This document shows positions 44,342 to 53,363 of a stretch of 64,000 nucleotides of DNA, piece after piece. Source of the DNA: Sphingobacterium populi. GTDB lineage: Bacteria; Bacteroidota; Bacteroidia; Sphingobacteriales; Sphingobacteriaceae. The first letter of the stretch is position 1. The number at the start of each line of letters is the position of its first letter. The notes under the pieces were generated by a model. It saw only the letters and a list, made by a program, of their open reading frames with translations, was not told the origin of the DNA and made no database searches. The translations under genes and the position numbers were made by a program. Location: the NCBI RefSeq assembly GCF_001586775.1, contig NZ_LQXS01000004.1:186001-250000 (forward strand). Reading direction: 5' to 3'.

Positions 44342-45593
44342 GTGAGAAAAAGAAATCAACATATATATCCTTGGATCTTTAAATGGCATGTGATAGGAGG
44401 TATTGTGTCTGCGCCGATAGTCGTTATCTTGGCAATAAGTGGATTGATCTACTTGTTTAAAGAGGGATATGAAGCGCCAGAAAGACGACAACTGATGCAG
44501 GTCGATCAGACTTGGCGGCCGAAGATGAGTTATCAACAGCAGTGGGAATTTGTTCAGGAAAAATGGAGCAGAAACACCACCGCAATGGCTATTCCTCAAG
44601 GAACTGATAAGGCAACAGAATTTTCGTCCGGAATATTTTCCGATAAATCATTAATATTCCTAGATCCGTATTCCAAAAGAATAAATGGGACAATTAATAT
44701 CTCCGAATCGGATATGAATCGAGTGCGCAAGTTGCATGGTGAACTTTTGTTGGGCGGATTTGGTACTAAGCTAGTCGAACTGGTTGCATGCTGGATGGTC
44801 GTACTCATCATTACCGGTCTTTTTCTATTCTGGCCCCGAGCAAGAGGTTGGAGAGCGATTTTTATGCTGCGTATCAGGCAGAGCAAACGTATTTTTTTTT
44901 CGCGATCTGCATAGCTTGCTTGGCTTTTGGTTCTCCTTGTTGTTATTACTTGTGCTAGCAGGAGCACTTCCCTGGACAGATGTTTTTGGTGCCAACTTTA
45001 AATGGTTGCAACAGAAGACAAACACAGGTTATCCAACAACATGGAGTGGAAAGAGCTTGGCAAGTACTCCGCGTGCGAGTACGATTACTTTAGACGAAGT
45101 TGTTTTGAAAGCGCAAGCATTAAATCTGGTTGGGAGAACGTTTATCGATTTGCCCCAAAAACCCACAAATGTATTCAGCATTTATAACGAAACTAATCAG
45201 TTAGCCGAAATTCGGCGTGTACATCTTGATTCTTATTCTGGAGAAATATTGATAAGTCACTCTTGGGAAGATATCGGTATAATGATGAAAGGAAGACTTT
45301 GGGTGATGGCCTTTCATCAAGGCGAATTTGGTTTGTGGAATTGGTACCTGATGATTTTCGTAGCGACTGGATTATTGATTTTGAGTTTATCTGCGATCAT
45401 AGCATATACATACCGAAAGCAACCCGCTAAACTGAGCTTCGCCAGCTCATTTCAATCATTCGCTCCCAGTAGAGGATTGGTCCTAATTATCATCGGATTG
45501 GGCGTTTTATTTCCCCTTTTTGGTCTAAATGTTTTGCTCATTTATGCTATCGGCAAAATCGTCTCAATGCGTAATCGTCTCGCAAATGAGTAA
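44342..45593 (+). pseudogene. PepSY-associated TM-helix (iron-uptake membrane) protein with a frameshift
   Basis: Start GTG 44342. The first frame (to 44914) encodes PWIFKWHVIGGIVSAP, membrane helices and KLHGELLLGGFGTKLVELVA, and ends IRQSKRIFFSRSA. The second frame gives RDLHSLLGFWFSLLLLLVL, then LPWTDVFG and the rest to 45593 (about 230 more residues, with four more spans), completing a typical PepSY_TM protein. The join is within the 9-T run at 44892-44900: one T fewer would make one continuous gene of about 415 residues. So this is a single-base frameshift, a sequencing error, or a phase-variable tract. It is directly downstream of the TonB receptor and likely helps siderophore iron reduction. 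Confidence 0.8.
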
Positions 45594-45610
45594 TGATTTG
45601 AAGGATAGTG

Positions 45611-45666
45611 TTTTGATTTCCAAATAAATTTTTCAGGACAAATAAAAATTTATTTGGAAATCAAAA
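45611..45666. terminator. Perfect 23-base inverted repeat (terminator or operator-like palindrome)
   Basis: Arms 45611-45633 and 45644-45666 are perfectly complementary with a 10-base loop. The right arm includes the TTTG that may serve as the -33 element of the ABC operon. It could end the PepSY transcript, regulate the next operon, or both. Confidence 0.7.
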
Positions 45667-45684
45667 ATAAGATCATCACATTTG
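45653..45684 (+). promoter_or_regulatory. Promoter of the ABC-GntR operon
   Basis: TTTG at 45653-45656, then 20 bases, then CACATTTG at 45677-45684, one base from TAnnTTTG. Transcription would start around 45688, inside the operator-like repeat that follows. Confidence 0.55.
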
Positions 45685-45685
45685 C

Positions 45686-45709
45686 AGTGTACTATTATAC
45701 TAATACACT
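45686..45709 (+). promoter_or_regulatory. Candidate operator for the GntR (YtrA-type) regulator
   Basis: Inverted repeat with arms AGTGTA at 45686-45691 and TACACT at 45704-45709, and internal symmetry CTA/TAA. The 24-base site sits across the probable transcription start, 12 bases before the first gene of an operon that encodes a GntR regulator. GntR/YtrA regulators bind such palindromes, so autorepression is likely. Confidence 0.58.
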
Positions 45710-45721
45710 AAAACTGATCTT

Positions 45722-46564
45722 ATGATTAACCTTAAAAATGTTTCCTATCATTATCGTAAAGGTGCTCCAATACTGGAAAATATCAGTACTCAACTGAGGC
45801 CAGGGCATATCTACGGATTGCTAGGATTAAACGGTGTTGGGAAAACGACTTTATTGAAAAACATCGGTGGCTTGCTATTTCCAAGAAGCGGAGTCATTGA
45901 AGTAGACAATTCACATCCTAGCCAAAGAGCGATAAGCTTTCTGTCCGACACTTATTTTGTGACAGACAATGCGGAATTGCCTGCTTGGAAAGTTCGTCAA
46001 ATAGAGCAAGTTTATGGCGCATTGTATCCAAAGTTTGATTCGAACTACTTCGACACGTTGCTACAAACGTTTCAGATCGATGCAGAGAAAAATATTAAGA
46101 GCCTTTCCTTTGGTCAGGTAAAGAAAGTCAATATTGCTTTCGCCTTAGCGACGAATGCCAATTTAATCCTCATGGACGAGCCAACGAATGGGCTGGATAT
46201 TCCTTCAAAGACACAGTTTCGCAAAATTTTAGCAAAATATGTGACAGAAGAGCGAATCCTGATTATATCAACGCATCAAATCCGAGATATTCATCATTTG
46301 ATCGATCATTTGCTGGTGCTGAACCATAGTAAACTGATTTTGGATGAAAGCATTTATGCACTACAGGAACATTTCTATATGTCTAATAATCCTACCGATG
46401 TATCTAGCGCACTTTATACTGAGCAAAGTATGCATGGTACGTTGAGCTTGATGGAGAATCTTCAGAATGAACAGAGTCAATTTGACATTGAATTCTTCTT
46501 TAACGCCTTGTCTGCAGATCCTAATTTAGTAAACCGCATTAAACCATCTAAAACCACTGCCTAA
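45722..46564 (+). CDS. ABC transporter ATP-binding protein
   Basis: A 280-residue ATPase of the ABC-2/YtrB class. Walker A GLNGVGKTTLLKNIGG, signature LSFGQVKKV, Walker B NLILMDEPTNGLD and switch His in STHQIRD are all present; the C-terminal extension (about 215-280) lacks a known domain. It likely couples to the membrane protein encoded next, in a transporter of unknown substrate (the YtrA/GntR set is linked to cell-envelope antibiotic or peptide stress in Firmicutes). It is the first gene of the operon and follows the candidate operator. Confidence 0.92.
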   Translation: MINLKNVSYHYRKGAPILENISTQLRPGHIYGLLGLNGVGKTTLLKNIGGLLFPRSGVIEVDNSHPSQRAISFLSDTYFVTDNAELPAWKVRQIEQVYGALYPKFDSNYFDTLLQTFQIDAEKNIKSLSFGQVKKVNIAFALATNANLILMDEPTNGLDIPSKTQFRKILAKYVTEERILIISTHQIRDIHHLIDHLLVLNHSKLILDESIYALQEHFYMSNNPTDVSSALYTEQSMHGTLSLMENLQNEQSQFDIEFFFNALSADPNLVNRIKPSKTTA

Positions 46565-46565
46565 T

Positions 46566-47372
46566 ATGAAAAACATAGATTATAAACGATTGAAGACGAG
46601 CTTTATCGAATATTGGTTGCTCAATAAGGGCAAACTCATGAGCATCCCCGTTGTGGTCGTGGTTTTATTCATTCTCAGCATGTTTTGGTATGGTACACCG
46701 CTCTTTGATCGCGTTTTTTTCGGAGCATATAGTGACAGCATTGGCTTTGCTGAAAGACTGGCAGACTATCAAGGAGGGCAAAATAAAGAGATTATACTAT
46801 TCATCATTCCATTGTACTTGATATTGTGTACTGTTTCATATTTCAAGCTACTGACCAAAACAGTGTTTGGTACAATGACGCCTATAAGTCGTGGTGAGCG
46901 TATGCTGACTTTGTGGGCGGGAAATATTGTCATTATTTTCAGCATTCTAACGCTGTATTTTTTGACGGATTGGGCTTTCACGTCTATCATGAAATCCCTT
47001 TATCTTGCCGAGGTCACGGAATATAAAGACAGTGTTGGAGATCTATTTTTTAAATTTGGAGATCGCACCTACTTTGCCACTTCTCAGCGAGATATCTATG
47101 CTGTCGCCACTGTATTATCCCTCGGCTTTACTTGTGTGTATCAACTAGCCACTATATTTTTTCGAAAATATAGCATCCCACTGTTTGCATTGATGCTAAT
47201 GGGCTTTTTTTATGTCATGTTTATGCTATTAAAAGGCTTGTTCAAAGATGTCAACTATCGATTTGATCAATCGGAAATTACGCCGAGTGCGATGATGATA
47301 TTATTTGCACTTGTGGCGCTTGGCGTCGTCATAACAACGTACTTCAGACTAAGAGAGAGGGAGATTTATTGA
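46566..47372 (+). CDS. ABC transporter permease-like membrane protein
   Basis: A 268-residue protein with about six predicted membrane segments (for example LMSIPVVVVVLFILSMFWYG, IILFIIPLYLILCTVSYF, LWAGNIVIIFSILTLYFLTD, SIPLFALMLMGFFYVMFMLL, MMILFALVALGVVITTYFR). The first cytoplasmic loop has the GTMTPISRGERMLTLW stretch. It begins two bases after the ATPase stop and is followed by the regulator, so it is the probable membrane partner. No family name can be given. Confidence 0.8.
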   Translation: MKNIDYKRLKTSFIEYWLLNKGKLMSIPVVVVVLFILSMFWYGTPLFDRVFFGAYSDSIGFAERLADYQGGQNKEIILFIIPLYLILCTVSYFKLLTKTVFGTMTPISRGERMLTLWAGNIVIIFSILTLYFLTDWAFTSIMKSLYLAEVTEYKDSVGDLFFKFGDRTYFATSQRDIYAVATVLSLGFTCVYQLATIFFRKYSIPLFALMLMGFFYVMFMLLKGLFKDVNYRFDQSEITPSAMMILFALVALGVVITTYFRLREREIY

Positions 47373-47373
47373 T

Positions 47374-47727
47374 ATGCAATTTACTAATGAAAAGGCGATT
47401 TATCTCCAAATAGGGGAGTACGCGATGGATCGGATCCTGCTAGAGGAATGGCGTTCAGCGGAAAAAATCCCATCGGTACGCGAGTTGGCGGCAGATCTCG
47501 AAGTGAATCCCAATACCGTGATGCGGGCTTACGATCATTTGCAGCAGCAAGAGATTATCTACAATAAGCGTGGGATCGGATTTTTTGCCAGTGATAAGGC
47601 CAAAGCACACATTTTGAAAACGCGAAAACATCATTTTCTGAATGAAGAGCTCGCCATTGTATTTCGTACGATGGATTTGCTGGATATCAGTATTGACGAA
47701 GTCATCGATTATTATAACCACCGTTAA
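47374..47727 (+). CDS. GntR family transcriptional regulator (YtrA subfamily)
   Basis: A 117-residue regulator with the GntR winged helix: AIYLQIGEYAMDRILLEEWR, KIPSVRELAADLEVNPNTVM (recognition helix region) and RAYDHLQQQEIIYNKRGIGF. The short C-terminal tail lacks a ligand-binding domain, which marks the YtrA subfamily. It probably controls its own operon through the palindrome at 45686-45709. It lies one base after the membrane-protein gene. Confidence 0.9.
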   Translation: MQFTNEKAIYLQIGEYAMDRILLEEWRSAEKIPSVRELAADLEVNPNTVMRAYDHLQQQEIIYNKRGIGFFASDKAKAHILKTRKHHFLNEELAIVFRTMDLLDISIDEVIDYYNHR

Positions 47728-47738
47728 AGAAACTTAAA

Positions 47739-48533
47739 ATGAAAACATCATACATCGTATTTGCAAGTACACTTGCACTGCTATTGCTAGTCGTGGGAAT
47801 GCCACAACTACTTGGGCTAATTAAGTTGGATAAAAATGATAAGCCCATGGATTTTATGTCGGAATTCTGGGCCGAACACTTTAGCAAAGATAGAGGCAGT
47901 CATGATCTAGCAAACTTCCATCATATCCAATTGGAAGGAAAAGCAGAAAGTGTTACAATGGACGTCATTAAGAGTAAGACGGGAGTTGCGAAGGTGTGGG
48001 TGCCGTCGCAGAAAAACCTAAAATTTGAGGTCAAGAATGACACACTTTATGTAAAGTCTCTGAACAGGAAAAACTATAAATATATTTCACTAGAAGTAAC
48101 GCAACCCCTGCAGCAAGTGTTATTCAAGGATGTAAATATCCACGCCTCGTTTGCAGAAGATCTGATGAATGATATGCACATACGTGTTGTAGAAGGGAGT
48201 GATTTTTCGCTAATGCCTATTAACCGTTTAGAGGGTGATACTGCCCTCAGAGTTGTTCCCAAAGTCCAAATATCCGTATCAGGAAAGTCTAGAGCGTTTC
48301 TAGCCAACTATCATATTGGCCAGATACGTGCTAATTTGCAGGAAGGATTACTTCGCTATTCGCATAACCTACACGTTGACACGATAAATGTAAAACTTGC
48401 AGGTAAGAGCGCCGTTTCTTCCACACAGGCTAATGAAGTGAATAAAGTAGGATTACTTCGCATTTCTGGCGACAAGGATTATTTTCGCCAAGACAATATC
48501 GGTCAAGATGTGCGACTCGAGATAAACAATTAG
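47739..48533 (+). CDS. Membrane-anchored beta-rich protein of unknown function
   Basis: A 264-residue protein with one N-terminal membrane span (residues 6-27), then a periplasmic or external part rich in beta-type repeats (HIQLEGKAESVTMDVIKSKT, AFLANYHIGQIRANLQEGLL, VKLAGKSAVSSTQANEV). The pattern of short strands resembles the DUF2807-type head domain often found in Bacteroidota cell-envelope proteins. It starts 11 bases after the GntR gene and ends at a strong terminator, so it is the fourth operon gene. Function is unknown. Confidence 0.78.
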   Translation: MKTSYIVFASTLALLLLVVGMPQLLGLIKLDKNDKPMDFMSEFWAEHFSKDRGSHDLANFHHIQLEGKAESVTMDVIKSKTGVAKVWVPSQKNLKFEVKNDTLYVKSLNRKNYKYISLEVTQPLQQVLFKDVNIHASFAEDLMNDMHIRVVEGSDFSLMPINRLEGDTALRVVPKVQISVSGKSRAFLANYHIGQIRANLQEGLLRYSHNLHVDTINVKLAGKSAVSSTQANEVNKVGLLRISGDKDYFRQDNIGQDVRLEINN

Positions 48534-48628
48534 GGCGCTATGTATGGATTGATCTTGAAATTTGTGTACCAGATGGCCGCCTTAATTTGTACACTATTAG
48601 AAAAACTATAAAGGCTACAGGCAACAAT

Positions 48629-48666
48629 AAATACCACACCTTTGCCAGGCTAAGGTGTGGTATTTT
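48629..48666 (+). terminator. Intrinsic terminator of the ABC operon
   Basis: Perfect 14-base arms (48629-48642 and 48652-48665) with the GC core CCACACC and a T-rich right flank. Confidence 0.9.
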
Positions 48667-48800
48667 TGCATATTGCTCTGTAAAGATTTAACTATATAAT
48701 CAAATAAAGTAGACATCACGCGATTGTTGGCTAAAGATTAAACTAGTATTTTTATTAACCCGGCATCCCACCTTAGGGAATAACTATAAAAGAAGGAAGT

Positions 48801-49292
48801 ATGGAAAAATACAAAATACCTGCTCAGACACGCATTGGCCACGTTCACTTAAAGGTTTCAGACCTAAAGCGCGCACTCGATTTTTATCATGATTTATTAG
48901 GTTTCGAAATCACCATGACGTATGGTGATCAAGTTGCGTTCATTTCTGCCGGCGGCTATCACCATCATATCGGGTTGAATACGTGGCATAGCAAAGGTTA
49001 TCCACCGGCATCTCCCAACGGAGTTGGTTTGTACCATACGGCGATTTTGTATCCTACGCGAAAGGATCTTGCGATGATTTTGAATCGGTTGAAAGATGCA
49101 AACTACCTATTAACTGGTGCTAGTGATCACGGAGTTTCCGAAGCCATATATTTGAACGATCCTGATGGTAACGGTGTGGAATTGTATTGGGATAAACCCA
49201 AAGAACTTTGGCCAACAAGAGCAGACGGCTCACTGGAAATGTATACCAGACCGCTTAATCTTGATGATGTAAGCAACGAAGTAAACAAGTGA
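48801..49292 (+). CDS. VOC-family protein, catechol-2,3-dioxygenase-like (CatE type)
   Basis: A 163-residue glyoxalase-fold protein. Start MEKYKIPAQTRIGHVHLKVS includes the first metal His; then YHTAILYPTRKD (second His), and YLNDPDGNGVELYWDKP (Glu ligand) follow, with GGYHHHIGLNTW. This is the layout of extradiol dioxygenase-like and Bacillus CatE/YfiE proteins. The reaction is uncertain because only one VOC module with the second module missing is present. It ends in a bidirectional terminator shared with the fucosidase gene. Confidence 0.86.
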   Translation: MEKYKIPAQTRIGHVHLKVSDLKRALDFYHDLLGFEITMTYGDQVAFISAGGYHHHIGLNTWHSKGYPPASPNGVGLYHTAILYPTRKDLAMILNRLKDANYLLTGASDHGVSEAIYLNDPDGNGVELYWDKPKELWPTRADGSLEMYTRPLNLDDVSNEVNK

Positions 49293-49335
49293 TTTGCCGA
49301 CGTCAAAAATTGTAATATTTAGTAGATGCAGATAC

Positions 49336-49376
49336 AACAAATAAAGCAATCCAACACACGGATTGCTTTATTTGTT
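49336..49376. terminator. Bidirectional terminator, 17-base arms
   Basis: Arms 49336-49352 and 49360-49376 are perfectly complementary with a 7-base loop and A/T-rich flanks. It separates the VOC gene (+) from the fucosidase gene (-). Confidence 0.9.
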
Positions 49377-49392
49377 TATTGTATATTCGGGT

Positions 49393-50804
49393 TTATCTTC
49401 TTTCGTGGTAGACACCCACTTCTGCAAGGGCGGCTTGCGTTCTGTTTTTTTCGATGGTCAAACGTATTTTGTTTCCGATAAGATCAGCAAATCTAAACAC
49501 TTTGATTCGGCCTTGTACGGAGGGAGTGGCTTGTATCGCTAGCCATTTGCCATCTTTAAGGTATTCTATTTCATAACTGGCAGGGTAATCTTTACGCTCT
49601 GTAATGACTAGTGTGTTAAATGATTGAGAGCGATCAAAAGTGAGTTCGAACCATGGTTTGCCCGAATCGGCGGCATTGGAAACCCAAGCGCTGTTAAAGC
49701 TGTCATCATTCGCAAAATCCATGATGTTCATGTCGTCGCTCCAACTGCTATTGCTGACCGCTTTTTTGGCAATATTGCGTCCGGTAATAGGATATTCGTA
49801 GGCAGGCAACTCGTTGTAATTGGTCTTGTTCGAATAGTGCTTGCCAATTTCTGCTAAAGCGTCGAGGGCGTTTTGGTCGATTGTTCCCTCGGCATTTGGC
49901 GCTACATTTAGCATAAAATTACAATATGCTTGATTATAAGGAATTATGAATTCCTGCACTAGTTTCTTTGCATCTTTTACCGGGGTAGTAGGGAAATTTT
50001 GTTTCCAAAACCAGTTTTGTTGCAGTGGCAAACAGGCCATTGCAGGCAATTTGTTATGCTCTTTGGAGATAAATTGGCCAGCGCCCTGTTCATAAGATTT
50101 GATATCGGTATAAAAAAGTAAATCGCCCGGATACTTCGCCGAGTTAAGATCCATCACTAGGCAATCAGGTTGTATTGCCTTTACTAAATAATAGATATCA
50201 TCAAATGGGATTTCGTCGTACGAGATTCGTGACCATGGGGCATCCCATCCATCAATAACTAATGCATCTATCTTACCATATTGCGTAAGGAGCTCGGTGA
50301 TTTGTGCTTTGATTAACTCGATATGTTCCCCTGTAACTTGATTCGGGCGAATGCCCTGATGCATATCCAAAATAGAATAATACAGCATCACGCTTAGATT
50401 CTGCTCCCTAAAGGCATCTACAAACTCTTGGACAACATCTTTGCCTAGTAGAGTTTTCATCACGTTATAATCCGTAGTTTTAGTATTCCAGATCGGAAAT
50501 CCGCTATGATGCTTTGTCGTTAGGCATCCATATGTCATGTTTGCAGATTTAGCGGCTTTAGCCCACATTTCTGCATTAAGCTTTGGCGAATCGAACAAGG
50601 ATAAAGCAGCATGGGGATCTGACCAATCCTGATCCATAAAAGTGGGCATACCGTAGTGGATGAACATCCCGAACCCAAGGTTGACAAAATCCAATTGGTT
50701 TTGCGCAATTGAGTTTCTAGAGTCGACGTTTGCCCGTACAATTGCGTTGATATCAATAGTGTGAAGAGGAATGCTAGGCGTGTAATAGTATAAGATTTGA
50801 TCAT
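49393..50804 (-). pseudogene. Alpha-L-fucosidase (GH29) with an apparent single-base frameshift after the signal peptide
   Basis: Two frames together make an exported GH29 enzyme. The first begins ATG 50804 with the signal peptide MIKSYTITRLAFLFTLLIS and continues to QLRK. The second carries QLDFVNLGFGMFIHYG onward to 49393, with KHHSGFPIW and the nucleophile Asp in DALVIDGWDAPW, and a C-terminal F5/8-type-like domain (WFELTFDRSQSFNTLVI, about the last 130 residues). Adding one A to the A4 run (T4 at 50699-50702) joins both frames. Without it the second frame begins only at a TTG (50694). A sequencing slip is as likely as real inactivation. Fucose is a likely target, but specificity is unproven. 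Confidence 0.82.
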
Positions 50805-50858
50805 AATCGATTTGATTTTAGTACATCAAAATTAGGCGAATAACATAGTACTGTAACT

Positions 50859-50891
50859 TAATAAAAGCCTAAATAAAGCCTAATAAAAGCT
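50859..50891 (+). promoter_or_regulatory. Three 11-base direct repeats, candidate operator of the two-component system
   Basis: TAATAAAAGCC, TAAATAAAGCC and TAATAAAAGCT are adjacent, each 11 bases, 42 bases before the histidine-kinase start. OmpR/PhoB regulators bind direct repeats of this period. A partial fourth unit (TAATA) follows. The region is shared with the divergent fucosidase gene. Confidence 0.55.
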
Positions 50892-50933
50892 TAATACTCG
50901 CGCTAACTACAGAAATTATTCTAGTTTTAAGAT

Positions 50934-52349
50934 ATGAAAGCGATTGATAACCCGAAGATCTATAAATGGATATTGGTGCTTAGTTCTACGGCTTTATCTG
51001 CTATGATACTTTTTTTGGTGTACAATACCTATAAGCTAAAGGACGAAAGCTTATATGCTCTCCAAAAAGAAAGCATGGTTTCGGCTTATGGGCAATACAT
51101 AAAAAATGAGAAACTATTCCCGGGTGGCAACAATATCTTTGCTCACTATTTTGAAACGCAACTACCACATTTGCTATCTACCCAAGATCCAGCACTCTAT
51201 GCGCATACCAAGGATCGGGTGGTGCGTGTGCTCATAGAACAGTTACGGCAGCATCAAAATTTTGACTCCTTGTATCACCGCATTCTAAAAGATCAGCGAT
51301 TGGATCAAGATTTTGTTTATAGACTTACTTTTGATCAATTAGAAATAATAAAAAACGCAGAACAAGGCTGGGAAACTATCTATCAAGCCAAAGCCGACGA
51401 TCCAAGAGCCAAAATTGCGGGCACATTGAGTAGCGTATCGCCGGCAAATAGAGCTTTACAACTGTCTGTGAACAATAGCGAGCATACGCACAACTATCGA
51501 TTTACTTATAGCTTGTATGTTGATAGACCCAATCGCGTGCTCAATGTGATATTCGACATGTCTTTCGTGTTGCTACTGTCTGCTGCTTGCATTGTACTAA
51601 CTATAATGATTAATTATCGTACGTTCCGAAATTGGGTGAGGCAACGTAAAGAAAATCAGTTAAAAGAAGACTTTATTCAACATATCCGACACGAGTTCAA
51701 TACGCCAATCACGACGATCGTTGTGGCAGCTCGAGGACTTTACGAACTACCGCTCGCAGAAGCGAATGAAGCAGAATTGAGAGAAACAAGTACGATCATC
51801 GAGCGACAGGGATTGCGACTTCGCTCGTATGTAAAACAGATCTTAATGTCCATCACGATAGAAGATCAGGAGCCCGAGCTACACATGTCTGACATCAATG
51901 AATTGACAGCTGTTTTGCTTCGCGACATTACCCTGCGTATGGAGAATAAGCTTCATATCACGTACCAAAAATCAGACAAACCCATCTATGCGTTAGTCGA
52001 CTCTTTGCTATATTTATGCATCCTAGACAATGTCATCGACAACGCTTATAAATTTAACCATGAGCGGGACAAGAAGGTGCAGATCTTTTGGCAAGATGAT
52101 GAAGCGGATAGGTTGCGATTGTGTATACAAGATAACGGCGAAGGCATCAATCCGGAAGAAATCTCCTATATTTTCCAGCGGTTCTATCGAGCGAGTAGTA
52201 CACACCGCAAATCGGGACTAGGCTTGGGATTATATTACAGTCATTTATGTGCAGCTAAGATGAATTGGGAAATCAACGGGACAGGAGCAGATCAGGACAA
52301 AGGTACTCGTATAGAAATCATTATACCGCGAAAAAGACAACTAATATGA
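50934..52349 (+). CDS. Sensor histidine kinase
   Basis: A 471-residue membrane kinase. Membrane spans are at about residues 11-30 and 205-227 (VIFDMSFVLLLSAACIVLTI), with a periplasmic sensor region of about 170 residues between. The dimerisation motif DFIQHIRHEFNTPI has its His at 253. The ATPase has DNVIDNAYKFN (N box), IQDNGEGINPEEI (G1) and KSGLGLGLYYSH (G2). It overlaps the regulator gene by four bases (ATGA), as for linked two-component pairs. Sensed signal is unknown. Confidence 0.93.
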   Translation: MKAIDNPKIYKWILVLSSTALSAMILFLVYNTYKLKDESLYALQKESMVSAYGQYIKNEKLFPGGNNIFAHYFETQLPHLLSTQDPALYAHTKDRVVRVLIEQLRQHQNFDSLYHRILKDQRLDQDFVYRLTFDQLEIIKNAEQGWETIYQAKADDPRAKIAGTLSSVSPANRALQLSVNNSEHTHNYRFTYSLYVDRPNRVLNVIFDMSFVLLLSAACIVLTIMINYRTFRNWVRQRKENQLKEDFIQHIRHEFNTPITTIVVAARGLYELPLAEANEAELRETSTIIERQGLRLRSYVKQILMSITIEDQEPELHMSDINELTAVLLRDITLRMENKLHITYQKSDKPIYALVDSLLYLCILDNVIDNAYKFNHERDKKVQIFWQDDEADRLRLCIQDNGEGINPEEISYIFQRFYRASSTHRKSGLGLGLYYSHLCAAKMNWEINGTGADQDKGTRIEIIIPRKRQLI

Positions 52350-53044
52350 AAGAGCAAGTGGATATCTTATTAGTGGAAGACGAGCCGGCACTAGGGATAG
52401 TTTTGTCACGCTACTTGTGCAATCAGGGGTTTACCGTGATCTGGAGCAAATCCGCAGAAGAGGCCTTTGACAAAACCCTTTCTTTCCTTTTTCGCCTAAT
52501 GATAATAGATGTACAGCTTCCAAAAGAAGATGGCTTCCGCATGGCCGCGCGAATAAAGGAAATGTACGCGAAACAGCCTTTTTTATTTTTAACGGCGCTG
52601 GCCGGCAAGGAAAATAGGAAACGAGGACTAGCGCTTGGTGCGTTTGATTACATTGAAAAGCCATTTGAGATGGATGAACTGATGCTAAAAATTCAAAATA
52701 TTTTACATTTTACTTCCCAAGCATCGTCGCAATCGCCAGATGATGAGATGGTAGTGCTAGGTAATATGGTGTTTTACAAGAATCGATTAGCATTGTTAGA
52801 CGCAAATGGAGTTCAGAAAAATATGACGGTACGGGAGGCTGAGATATTAGCGTTCCTGATAGAGCGGCAGAATAGCTTAGTTCTCAAGAAAGACATTTTG
52901 CTAAAATTTTGGGGAGATAGCGATTACTTTAACGGCAAAAGTCTAGAAGTATTTATATCCAGATTGCGAAAACTGCTCAAAGAAGAATCTCGCATCAAGA
53001 TAGATAGCGTATATGGTGCGGGATATATCTTGGTGACGCCCTGA
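52346..53044 (+). CDS. OmpR/PhoB-type response regulator
   Basis: A 232-residue regulator. The receiver domain has the acidic start DILLVEDEPALG, phospho-Asp at 55 (LMIIDVQLPKEDGF), and FDYIEKPFEMDELM with the conserved Lys. The C-terminal winged helix holds VREAEILAFLIERQNSLV and KSLEVFISRLRKLLKEESRI, ending in VYGAGYILV. It starts inside the kinase stop codon. The 11-base repeats upstream of the operon are a plausible target. An upstream start at 52265 lies inside the kinase gene. Confidence 0.94.
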   Translation: MKEQVDILLVEDEPALGIVLSRYLCNQGFTVIWSKSAEEAFDKTLSFLFRLMIIDVQLPKEDGFRMAARIKEMYAKQPFLFLTALAGKENRKRGLALGAFDYIEKPFEMDELMLKIQNILHFTSQASSQSPDDEMVVLGNMVFYKNRLALLDANGVQKNMTVREAEILAFLIERQNSLVLKKDILLKFWGDSDYFNGKSLEVFISRLRKLLKEESRIKIDSVYGAGYILVTP

Positions 53045-53331
53045 AGATGGAATAGCATCCATTTAGCAGTTAAATTGATTTACGGTTCGTATATTCCTAG
53101 CTGGGACCAACTGTACAGATATATCGCCAAACCTGCCGTGCGAAGGAGCAATATGCTTTTCCAAAAAACCAATTATGTGATGGTGCATTCGACTGTTATC
53201 GTGGCGAATTTTTTTACGCAACTGTTTTGTTCAAAATCCTTATCGCTTGTATGTATTTTTATTTGTAAGAAATTTAATGCTTTAATCTTGATTGTTTTGC
53301 GCAAATCATGATATTTTTTGTAATTAAAAGC

Positions 53332-53339
53332 TAACTTTG
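53332..53339 (+). promoter_or_regulatory. Putative -7 box of the porin-like gene
   Basis: TAACTTTG, a perfect TAnnTTTG, 39 bases before the ATG. Confidence 0.5.
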
Positions 53340-53363
53340 CACGCGAATTCACTTATCTGAAGT

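Noticed and set aside
50535-50804. Separate 89-residue protein with a signal peptide
   Set aside because: Only its first 35 or so residues look real and they belong to the frameshifted fucosidase; the rest is an off-frame reading of the GH29 domain.
53075-53311. 78-residue open frame
   Set aside because: No family, weak start context, mixed hydrophobic pattern; the gap looks non-coding.
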